The notes under the pieces are model-generated. The model worked only from the letters and a program-made list of their open reading frames with translations, was not told the origin of the DNA and did no database searches. The translations under genes were made by a program, and so were the position numbers. Shown in pieces: positions 37,759 through 48,491 of a stretch of DNA of 64,000 nt. The stretch lies in the NCBI GenBank assembly GCA_023014365.1, contig JAEBUN010000002.1, forward strand, positions 868,001 to 932,000, in the 5' to 3' direction. The stretch's first letter is position 1. The number at the start of each line of letters is the position of its first letter. The stretch comes from Lepiota brunneoincarnata. Taxonomy: Eukaryota; Basidiomycota; Agaricomycetes; Agaricales; Agaricaceae.

Positions 37759-40700
37759 ATGTCTCTCATCCACTCCTGTACCCTCCAGCCTCGGGGCCCT
37801 TCCAGTCTCGCTGCCGTCCGCTTCAGCCAGCCAGTCCGGGTATCCTCTCTCCGTATATTTCCAAAGGGTGCAAAGCCCTTTAGCCACGTACCGCACCTTG
37901 TTGCGTATGTTGCTTCTTCCTTATCGTTCTCATTTACCTATTTCAATTAGATCAACAGAACCTGAGGCCTTCTACCTCGATGTCTTTTTCAACGCGCAAC
38001 CCGTCCAGGTGGACTCAAAGGATAAGCAGCGCGCCACAAACGCCCTTGTACCTACCACCATATCCTATCCTGGTGGTCTGGTTGACTTTACTGTCGACAT
38101 GGGTACTGAGGTACGTTTGGTCGGGCTTTTCACTTCCTTTCACTCTCAAAATATATTTAGTATGCGACCCGGCTCATGATAGTCAAGGGCAAGTTTGAAA
38201 GACTTTCCATGGCAATTTACGGCGAAGTGGTCACCGACCTGCCTTCCGTCCAAATCTATGAGCCCAGATCCACCGTTCCTCCTGAACCGCTGCCCCTCTC
38301 AAAGGCCCTCGACCCGTCACAATCCCCTGACCCAACTCTTCTCGCAAAAAGTTTGTTAGCACTGGTCCCCGGCGCGCCCTCGTTGGCGTCTGTGATCCGG
38401 TTAATGTTTTGCTTGAAACCCAGCGACGAGGACTGGGACCATCCCAACTTTCCGTTTCACTATGCCAACCTTGAGAATGAGAGTGAAGACTACGATCTTG
38501 CTAGCGTCGTTCAGACCTTGAATAGGCCTGTACCTGAGGATGTATCCCCTGAAACGTTAGGTCGATTCGTGGAGCGGCTGCACGAGTTTGTTGGACCTCC
38601 GGTTCGTCATTCTATATCTCATTTGCGGTTTGGTTTGACTCATGATGTAAACAGAATGCTGAGCAAGCGTACCAAATCGCTAATGCTTTAAGCATGTCAG
38701 CGTCCCAAAATTCACACTTTGGCCAGGCTTTGTTGGTACGTAGGATCCTCTACCTTGAGACGAAACTTTACCATTCCCTGGACAGAACTCACTTGACCTT
38801 ACATTGATATTCGATACAACGACGCTGGCAGACACCGCCACATTAGCCTGCCTCGCGGACGCTGCTAGCAATGGTTTCATAGCGCGTTATATCCTTCAAC
38901 AGACGAGTCTATTGAACACAATTAATGAGGTTTATACCGACCCTCGTACCGACTCAAATGTGAGATCCTCTCTCGATCGCCTCAAAACACGAATATCGAG
39001 CTGGGCGGCTCTTGAGGATGCCCTCTCGAATACCCGAGGCGATTTTAGGAAAAGCGCCGCTCTTATCCAAGAAATCGGACAGGATGAGCAGTCTCTAGGG
39101 AATTGGCTCGAGTCGATGATCACCCATGAGGATCTCGTAGCTAAATTGCAAGAAAACCCTGTCTTGCCCAACGGCCCGGCTGTTCCATCCACCTTCTTTA
39201 AAGCCATTAATCGATCCATCTCGCATGACGAATTTGTCGCATTTGTGAGGGCTTTTATTGGTGTTGCAGGTGTTCTTGGGGTGCTTGCATGGGCGGACAG
39301 TGTCGGTAATGACCAATGTAGAGAACGCACACTGGCTGTATTACATCTGTGGCAAGGAGTTGAAGGATATCGCGAGGTGCTCGATTTCATCTCCTAATGT
39401 CTGGTTGGACCCTGACTATTTGTAGATCGCCAACCATCTGTTATTATTACGTCAACTGACGCGCCGGCTGAAGTGGATTATGACGGATAATAACCCTCCA
39501 CGCAAATCAGGGCTCCTAGCCGAGAAAGTGCTTTGCAACCTCGCGGCAAATCCATACGCGATTCTTAACCAAGAATTGATCGAGACCATTCTTGCCCTCG
39601 AGCAACCGCTATCCCACATCCCCGAGAGCGAGAGGCTATCAATGCGCAAGCTTGCACTGGTGGCTGATGATGGACTGTCCGCAGCCGTGGAAGAGCTCAA
39701 CTTTAACAGCGACCGTCCTCTTTCCCTTCGACGCATTAAGACTATACGCGTCTCGATTGCTCTTGTTGCTCGCGAGCTGCAGGAGAACGAGGAAGCAGAT
39801 TGGAGCATCCTTGAAGCCTTCTGGAACGAGTACTCATACAGTTTTATGGGTCGGCTCGCAGAACTTTTCTGCGACATTTCAGATGATCTAGTGCAACACT
39901 TCGCTCTTGGACATGACATCACAATGAACCAGTCCCTTGTCGACCAGCTTTTTTCCGCATCCCAAGAGTTACTCATTCTCATAGACCGACTCTCACTACT
40001 GTTCCCACTCACCGCGCGTGCCTTGAGACAACTAACAGCTGCAATAGCCAATGTATTTGTGTGTACGGATGAAGCGGACAGTATGTTTTCGCAGAATTCG
40101 TCAGTATGTATGGCTGCTCAGCGGATGAGACACACATGCCTTGATCTCATGCGACACTTTTCCGACCCTTCGTTCCACGTCGAGCCGGAGAAGTTGGGTG
40201 CGGAGGTGATTCTGCGGACGCTGTTGGAGCATGGGCAGGCGTACGGTGGGCGAGATCCGGCACTGCATCTGTTCCAGGTTTTCAGTCTGATTGACCATGT
40301 CCTTACCGATGGATGGAGAGGATCGAGAACACCGCCATTGGGTAACTTCTGTGTTACCAAAGGTGTTGCAGGAGACCAAAGCTTTCCTAAGGATGTTGAC
40401 TGTGGAGGATCAGGTACATCTGATATGGAGACTGACCACACTGGACGAACGTGTGATTGGAATTGGGGAATGGCTGTTGATGGAAGAACTCCAGGACCTG
40501 AAGGCGACCCTGGGGGCACTTGCGGTGTTAATTGAGCCTTTGAGCGAACATGAAGACAACTACCATCGGAATCACCGCCTCGCACAGCAACATCGCGTAT
40601 ATCTGAAGATTCAGCTCCTTTGGCTGCTTGCTATGCCTAATACAAGCTCCAGTACTTGGTTCTTCAATACTACTGCAGAAAGCTCGGAACTATCATCAGT

Positions 40701-41802
40701 GATCGGTGAAGTTCTGATGGGCCTTTTGGATGGGTGCTACACTACTCCATCACTTGTGAACATTACCCGGCTGTTCGCAACTCACTTGGCAGACTTCACA
40801 CCGGACACGGGATTTGCTGTGCTTCTAAGCGCCCTGCGTTTGGCACAGTCGGATCCCACATCACCCGCGTCCGCGGATCACATCGTCGGGATGCTACATG
40901 ATGTTCCGGGCACAGCTATTCTTGTTGATCCGCTGAGACTCGAGTTGGGGCGGTTGTGTGCAGCATGCGCCGAACATCGGACGGGAATTGGCACAGAAGT
41001 CGCAGAGATGGTGCTGGCAGTGTTGGAGTGGTTGCATGGACAGGGAGAATCAAAGTTAAAGGTTCTCAGAGGGATCACACTGGAGTGTTTCACCATGTTT
41101 TGCGATTCACTCGCTGGTATATTGCCGCAGGGAAAGGAAGCTATGATTGCCTCGGTGCGGACGAGCATTACGACTGATGAGGATCAGGATTTTATACCTA
41201 TTCCGGTGGAACTTCCGTCGACTATGATGCTCCCGTTGCAGGATATCGAGGGGTTGTTGAAGCCTGAGATCTACAAACTATCCTCGACGCCTAGCACACC
41301 CAAGGGAACAAAGACACCCGACATCCTAGGGACGATCATTTCCCCACCTACTGCGCTGCTACGTTCGCCTGCGGCCACGGGGTTAACGAAAACCTATATG
41401 AACAACGATTTTCGACAATTAAGACAGGTGCCATCGGCGAGGTTGAATACGAGCCGGTTGCCTAGCACACACGGTGAGTTGAACATCTCAGTTCAATTTT
41501 CCCTCGTTTCTCTTCCTTTTCCCTCAATCCCCGTGGATATCAATTACGGGTGCTGATGATTACCTTTAACCCCTCCAACGTTTTCTCCGACCCGCCGTCG
41601 TCTTGGGTACTGTAATAAGTGGACGTGAGTGTCATCATCGCTATCATTATGCTCTTTATTCATGATATTCACTTTTACCGGGACCGGTGATCAGGACTTT
41701 GAAGGTGACACGCAGGGCGCATCGATCTCGCCACTCATTGTGCCCGTCCCAATACCTATGACTGATGTTTCGACCTTTGGGGGATTGTTGAACATGGGCT
41801 AA
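37759..41802 (+). CDS. Virilizer-like protein, m6A methyltransferase complex scaffold
   Basis: Virilizer/VIRMA is the large scaffold of the nuclear mRNA m6A writer complex. The N-terminal domain is clear: MSLIHSCTLQPRGPSSLAAV, RVSSLRIFPKGAKPF, STEPEAFYLDVFFNAQPVQV, VDFTVDMGTEYATRLMIVKG and LSMAIYGEV. A long, helical, armadillo-like body continues to about 41.4 kb. Exon 1 is 37759-37904. The C-terminus needs a 5-nt exon (41620-41624) before the last exon 41695-41802, which reads DFEGDTQGASISPLIVPVPI and stops at 41802. Near 40305 the frame moves by +1. Either one base is extra there, or a weak 43-nt intron (40278-40320) removes a short segment. Other parts are intact. Function is inferred from family membership. 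Confidence 0.82.
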
Positions 41803-43055
41803 GACTGAGGATGGCCTATCTCTTGGAGTAAATGTGCAATGTAATATCAGTTTTCCCCATTGAAAGCATGCTGTAGATTTTTTAACGAACCCCACGCCAC
41901 ACGAAGCCATTGAGAGGGGGGGGGGGTGTTGACAATGTAGAGGCGTCGGCTGTTGTAGCATATAGATAGCTTCCATCCGCGTTTCATGGTCAAAGATGGG
42001 AGTGATACCATCTCTCCCAGTCATTAATCCATCAACAAAATCATCAACTTCGATCCCATCCATGGCCTTCGATCTCTTCCACTGCTATGCATGATTCTGA
42101 TACAATCATTATTCCTGATATCTCTCCTTGTCCGACAACACCCCATTGGACCTTTTGGTTATTTGATTCCCAGGTCACAACCCAAACATATCAGGTCTGA
42201 AGCACGCTTACCACAGGAATCCAGGAACTCGGTGCTGGACAACCATACCCGGATCCCTGAGTACCTCGGCCAGAGATCTGTTTTTGGTCCCCCCCCCCCG
42301 ATTCATCAGCCATGACGGAGTCCGTGAGGTGAAGGAGACTATTTCATCAAAAAAGGCCTTGGGCTTCGATCGATTGTTCGCAGTATTCATTGCCCTATCC
42401 CCCCACGACGTCGTGCTAGCGTCACCGTTACTACTTGGCGCCGCCACTACTCCTCCGGTCGTTGGGCTGGCTCGGCTACAGCTCTCTTGGCTATACTACA
42501 GTCACTACTACTACCGTAACATACGCCGAGCCGCCGCACCCGCACACTCGCACTCTCACGCCTCACACATTCAGTGTGATTAAAGCGTTGCACAGTTCAT
42601 TGTGGTTGGCCCCATATTTCCCGACTATTACGTTCCCCTGATTCGGTGCGGTGACGGTAATATCGGTCACCGACGACGATTCGGAGAACGACGGGGTGGT
42701 AAGAGTCTGGAAGGTAACGGAAGTTTGAGGTGGTTGTCACCATCAATACTTCATTACCCAGTCCTGGACACCGACAGCGACAAGACACTTGGAATCATCA
42801 GTGCCCCTATATCGGGCATCGAAAATTTCCCTTGTGTTTGAGCTTCGCTTATCCCTTCCCCTTTTCCTTTATTCCCTGCTGGCAGACTTCGAGTTTTGAG
42901 TTTCTGGTCCTTCATTCTTTTCTCTGCCAGCTAGGCCTCTTCGAGGTCCGATTTCCCCTTTCTTCTCCTCATTCGTTCCTCTTTTTCCTTCCATTTCTTT
43001 TCAATCTTTGTTTTCTTCTCTCGTTTCTGACAGCTTCTGTGCTGCGGGCTCCGAA
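41803..43055. other. Intergenic 1.25 kb upstream of the seven-helix gene
   Basis: No gene is recognised. A C-run of about ten lies near 42291. Strong pyrimidine-rich tracts from about 42840 to 43030 look like the promoter and 5' leader of the next gene. Confidence 0.45.
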
Positions 43056-45140
43056 ATGGCTCCAGCAAACGTCGTGGTTCTTATGAAGAGTGAGTATCAT
43101 GGTCTAATAGCCGAAGCCATGCTTATCTCTCCGACTTTCTTGTTTAACTCGTGCCAGGAGTGACGGAGGAAGAGTTGGGATATTCAGCATCTGCTTATCT
43201 GAACGTATGGGTCTACTTTAACCTCATTGGCAACACCATTCTCCTCCCTGTCGTCGTCGCTACGTTTCTATTCTCGAGAAATGCTAAACGACACCCAACA
43301 CTCGTGAATCCTCTGCATCACATGGATATTCTCTGGCATATTCTCACTGCTGCTGTAAGTACAACACGTTTTCTCGCGGAACGTCTGATCATACCATAGC
43401 TGAAACTGAAAATGATGGTCGGGGCCAATTATAGGTTTTATTCGAAGCAGCACGTGGGGAAAGAACCTGATCTATCTCTTTGCATTGCGCAAGCGTCGCT
43501 ATTGTATGGTATCACGCCGATGTGAGTGATGATGGAATGAACCAGTGATATCTCCGAACAGTAATGGACTAACGGCCGAACAGGTGGTCCGTAGCGGTGC
43601 TCGCTATGTTTTATTACATGGTACATACGTTGAGAGGGGAGCCGGGTCAGGCTAAGTTGGAGGGGGTGACAATGGCTGCTGTGAGTGCTTGCACGCCTTC
43701 GCTTGAGTACAGGCTTACTGACGTGGTTCTGTGATAGATGTTGAGCGCTCCTTACATCGCCCAGTGCTCATTCACGATTGCTGCTCTGGTTGTATGTAGA
43801 ACCAGTCCATGATTAGTCGTTGGTATTCTGACGTGATGAGCATGCAGTTAGCGATACAGCATCCAGAGGACGTGAATCGCGAACGACGGTTTTTCTTTTG
43901 CTCCCTCGGCAATAGCCCACTGTCAGGCGTTCTACAGCTCAGAATGTGGCTAGCCAGGCTCACCTCGTTTTGGTTTGTTTAGCTTCCTAGGTATGACGAC
44001 TTTCACACTGATAATGTGTGTTGCGATTGTCGTGCTGGAAAGTAAGTCACTGGCTGGTTTCTATTTGTGTCATGTTGAACGTCGGTATCCAGTTGCACTT
44101 GCGTGTATCATATACAGAAGTTGGCGCAGCATGCGAAATATCGGTGTTTCGAGTCGGCTCGATTTCCCGCTTGTTCTAAGAGTATTGCTGTTCGGCGTCT
44201 ATGTTGCATTGGGTATGGTGTAAGTTCTACTCATCTTCCATCACCCTGCTGCGCCGTGGGCTCAAGCTGTAACTAGCGTCAACATTCTATCTATGTTTGC
44301 CCCAAATGTCACAGTGGAACTTTATGGGGCCACAGGTGCGTTATTCCCCCTGTGCCAGCCCTTGCATTTGATTGACCCGTAACAACCAGCGGGCACCGTT
44401 GTCTTCCTGATATTTGGAACCCAGTCTGTATGTTGAGCCAGGTTCACGGTATTCATTGAGGTTCGTTTTAACTTAATTACATCAGGACGTGATACGTACA
44501 TGGTTATTTTGGAGGAAGTATCCCGACCCTCCTGAGCCCCGCCCTCCTTCACTCCCATCCGTGTTTGCTTTGCGACAGTCCCCCGAGCTGTTTAGGTCAG
44601 CCAAGTCGGACAAGAGATTCCCGTTCTCCGACGCATCAACTCGAACCCCCTCACTCGCATCCAGACATTCCTCGTCTGCGAGGAAGTTTAAAAGGCTACA
44701 TGATCAAGAGGACGGTCTTGAAGATGCAAGCGTTGGGTGCCTTCCAAGGCAAGATAAGGGAAAGCGAAAAGAGCAAACGAGGTCACAAACAGACTTCGCA
44801 AATAAGCTCGAAATGGTCGAGTCTAAGAGAAGTTCTGTGAGGGACACACTGGGGGAAGAGAGAAGGAGAAGTCAAGGGATGCGCCCGAGCCCGGTGAGCC
44901 GCGTCGTAGACGAGGGTGGGGAGGGTAGAGGGCGGAAGGAGGGTGAGAAGAGATGTCACGACGCGGCCTAAGGGACCGAGGAAAGCAAGTATATCAAGTA
45001 CAGCTCCTGGCCTTCCTTCGTCGACATCCACAACGGGGACGTCTGCCCTGAAATCCGTTTATACTCAGACTGCTGCTGGGAAGTCTTCCATTTCCGCCGA
45101 TTCCACTATACGATTATTGGCTGAGGCTGCTGGGAATTAA
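43056..45140 (+). CDS. Seven-helix membrane protein, GPCR-like, function unknown; two frame breaks
   Basis: A basidiomycete membrane protein with about seven helices and a long cytoplasmic-type tail. Exon 1 (43056-43089) encodes MAPANVVVLMK. Helix 1 is NLIGNTILLPVVVATFLF, with a charged turn RNAKRHPTLVN before helix 2 (LCITWIFSGIFSLLL). A CIAQASLLYGITPMWSVAVL segment, three more helices and a tail rich in Ser/Arg/Lys follow. The topology and the Arg/Lys-rich turns resemble fungal receptor-like proteins, but I see no ligand or G-protein signature, so receptor is only a guess. The frame shifts by +1 near 43310 (VN to LCITW). It shifts again by about 44925, where the tail continues in the next frame as GPRKASISSTAPGLPSS to the stop at 45140. 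Confidence 0.6.
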
Positions 45141-45891
45141 ACACAGCCTCCTCGTTACGATCATTGCATGCTTTGGGACTTTGCAAGGTTAACAATATGT
45201 ACATAGGGGTCTTTATTTTTTTTCTAGGCAAACGTATATGGAATGCATCACTCCTTTTGAGTTTAACCTCTGTTGAACTTCTGTGTTTTTGGTGGTGGGT
45301 AAACCCCAACCTTTATGTGACGGTAGCAGCATTCTGTGGTGTGTGTTGGGGTTTGAGTGCCGTGGAATATTAAGAAGTGTGGCTCACTATGGGTTTGACT
45401 TCTTCGCATGGTCACGTGGGATCCGAATTCTAAGGCATGAGAAACACCCTCGACAATCGCAAGATACGGAGAAGAGTCGCGTAGGACCTCGGGGAAGTCT
45501 ATGAATCCTGGTGGATTCCTGGACGCAGAAAAGACAGAAGAGTAGCAATTTACATGACATACTTTCACATTTCCGGGCTTAAGCTATTGGTACAAACTCA
45601 ATCTGTGGCTGGATTCCTGAAGGACCTATGGGAGCAGTGCTATGATATAATTGACAAAATGACGAAGACAGGCTGTGTAAAGCCTCAAGAGCAAGACTGT
45701 GCCTCCTGGTTGTGGTGAGTAGATCCAGTTCAGGTACTGGATCTTGAGTCAGTTTATTTAGGCCAGAGGCTCAAAGGCTGACAGATTGCCCACAATACAG
45801 TGTCTTTAGGTGGTCACAACCAATGAGGACATCTATATGCGGGGTGAGACATAACTACTATGCAAAACATGCAAAAAATGGAGTTCGACGA
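45141..45891. other. Intergenic, convergent 3' ends
   Basis: 750 bp between the seven-helix gene and MDM34. Several short frames occur on both strands, none with recognisable features. I see no repeat or RNA gene. Confidence 0.5.
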
Positions 45892-48346
45892 TTATTGTAG
45901 TTGTGATCGAAATGAAGGTGTTGGCCGATTTCTTCCAGGAGGTTTGGGGTTCTCATTATGGAAAGAGGGGTTCAGAACCCCTTGTCGCTGATGCCGATGC
46001 TGCTGGGCAACTGGTAGCGTAGAAACTTCTGGTTGAGGTGAAGGTAATGCTGTGCCCTGCAACGGTGGTGGGGGAATGGACGGATCCTCATTAGATCTAA
46101 AGTACCGGTCCATGTCCTCCGCATCGAATTCGGATGGTATAGACGGCTTCCTTGGATGCTGATTATTCATCACTCGTTCATTGGTATCGCCGCCTTCAAT
46201 TTCGTCAGCGCTTGGCCCCGGGGATTTCCTGGAGGTATTATCTTTCATTCCACCAATTTGGAATATCCTCTTTCGTTTGGCTTTAACGGGTGGTCTCTCT
46301 GTCCCTGGCAGCATCCTCCCATTAAAACCGGCACCAACAGCACCCCCAGGACCTCCGGACCAACTCCGAGGAGGGACACTTCGTACGGTGAAATGTAACA
46401 GGGGAACGGGTATATGGAGATAATGTATGATTTAGATGGCTTAATGTGCTGAGTTGGTGTATTGAGTCGTTGTTGAGCGATGGTCGTAGGATGATTTTAG
46501 GAGTTGGGTCGCGGTGGGATGACGAGGTATGGTTTGTATGCGTGAAATCATTGGTATTGGGATACAACAGAGATGTAGAGTTAGACTGGTAGGAGATGGA
46601 CGAGGAGACAGAGAGGCGACGTTCGGTTCGTGGACGTTGGGTATGTGTGGGGTCGTCAGGGAGGTCAGGGTCGTGTCTGTGAATGGATAGTTCGTGAGTA
46701 TCTGGTGGTCTAGGTTCGCGCATGCCTCGGCGTGATAGAGGGTTGTCGGTGCTGAAGTTCCCGCCATTGCTCGATGTGATATCAGTCTCGACGCTGTCCG
46801 GTGTACGTGGGCGTGTGAGATAGAAAGGAGTTCGCGACATTGGAGTTGCGTGGTGGTTGTGAATGGATGACATGTCGGGGAAATAAGATCCTGGGTAAGA
46901 ACACCGCGAAATATGACTAGGAGTCATTGCACCAGATCGGATGTTTCCTTGTGAGTGAGAGTATGGGCTGGCCAGCGATGAATGAGGCGATATTCCGGGA
47001 GGGGGTTGGATGGAAGATTGTGAATGGAGGATTCTGGGCCTTGTAATGGTACCCCCTCCAACTGCAGGTATGGTCTCATACTCAGGCATACTGCTAGGTT
47101 CGGCGTACACACTCGGAGGGGGGCTGATACCAGGCACAGTGTCTTCCCAGTCCACGACATCGAACGAATTTGATGTGCGGTCGTCATCATATCCTTCGCC
47201 CTCGCCGTCGAATTCCCCAGGCTCTTCAGTCAAGTCTGCGAGCCCCTTGTTAGGGGTGAATAAACTGCTGAAGCCCTTGAAACCACTCTTGGTCGGAAGA
47301 CCCTCAGGTCGTAGTCCATAGGTCGGGTCAAAACTTTCATATTCACCATGGGTGTTGAGGTCGGGGGAAGATCTTTGAGTGGTAGCTGGTTCGGTAGGGG
47401 CAGATCGCCGATTAGAGCTTGTGGCGGATTCACCCGAGACAGAACGTGCTCGTTTGGGGCTGGGCGTCCCTAGTGAGTGCGCACGCGTAAAGTGAGGTTG
47501 CAGTCCAACCCCAGAGGACGTTCGTGTGTCCAGGCAGTAGGGCCGATAAATCTGGGGAAGACATTGTTTCGTAGGGTTGTCGGGGGATAGTTGTCGGGGG
47601 ATGTTGTTTATTGAGATACGGTGCCTCCACCTTGGCTTTAATCCATTGCTGACTGAGACGATGGATGATACCTGGAAGATCCTCACGAAACATTTGTCGC
47701 AGTTGACCCTCTATTTCACGTTGGATGAACTTCTGGATGACGGCGATGGAATCGAAGGTACTGTTTATGTCGACATTCTGAAGCGGGTCGGTCTTGAATA
47801 CGAGGGTAATACCCTTTTGCTTCGATACAACTAGAACGACATAGGAGTTCAGGCGGAAATGGGAGAGACGGAGGTGCATGGGAACAGCAAGGGGTTGTTT
47901 TGCTGCGAGCATCCCGTATGAGCCGGTCATGAGGTGTATGTCAGGCTGTTTGTGATTGAGGGGGTTCGCCTGTGGAAGTTACATTGGTAAGAGACGTGCC
48001 CTTGGGATCAAGGACGGTAGGTTCGCACTTGGACTTTGGTTTTGAGTACGAGATGGGCATCGCCAGAGTAAGTGAGTCGAAAAATTCCTCGGAACTGGTC
48101 GACGGTGAGGTCGCCAATATCGCGGATCTCCAATTCTGGTGGCTGGAGGAGAGCCCAGGTAAATTAAAGAGCGGTATAGCGAAAGAGTTGGTATGTACTT
48201 GGGTGCCCATTTCAAGCTCGACGACCTCTATCTTGTCGGCGATGATTGGGGGTTTGTTGCCTTTGTTGAGAGCAGTGTTGAGCATCTGGATGGCATCATA
48301 GTGGAACTGGTCCGAGAAGCGAGGCCAGTTGAAAGGTGAACGACAT
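45892..48346 (-). CDS. MDM34: ERMES subunit Mdm34, three frame breaks
   Basis: Mdm34 is the mitochondrial outer-membrane subunit of the ER-mitochondria encounter structure, with an SMP lipid-transfer domain. The N-terminus should read MSFTF then [18 protein letters not shown]; here an extra T (48332-48334) puts these in different frames. The SMP domain follows over three exons: [63 protein letters not shown] and [21 protein letters not shown] Ser/Pro-rich tail has [20 protein letters not shown] and ends with [13 protein letters not shown] and a polar stretch to 45892. Two more +1 jumps are needed, near 47533 (after SPDLSALL) and near 46380 (before [13 protein letters not shown]). With no bases removed it would not be translated, yet the protein is conserved throughout. 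I therefore suspect sequence errors. Confidence 0.8.
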
Positions 48347-48491
48347 GGATAGCGAGCAGCAGTTTCAATGGGACATGGCTGGGGTGTATTAACCGGAGAA
48401 AGGACGTAAAAGGAGTCCGCCTCACCTAAGCGCTCGGGTTAGGTTTTCGCCGTTTCTTCACTACCACTACCATCCCCGGTCAGGATACCTT
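48347..48491. promoter_or_regulatory. 145-bp divergent promoter, MDM34 / UDS gene
   Basis: A short region between two divergent start codons. No specific element is seen. Confidence 0.35.

Noticed and set aside
47430..47480. A 50-nt GTCCTC...CACTAG intron as explanation for the MDM34 frame change
   Set aside because: Removing it gives a frame that does not continue the conserved tail; a one-base shift does.
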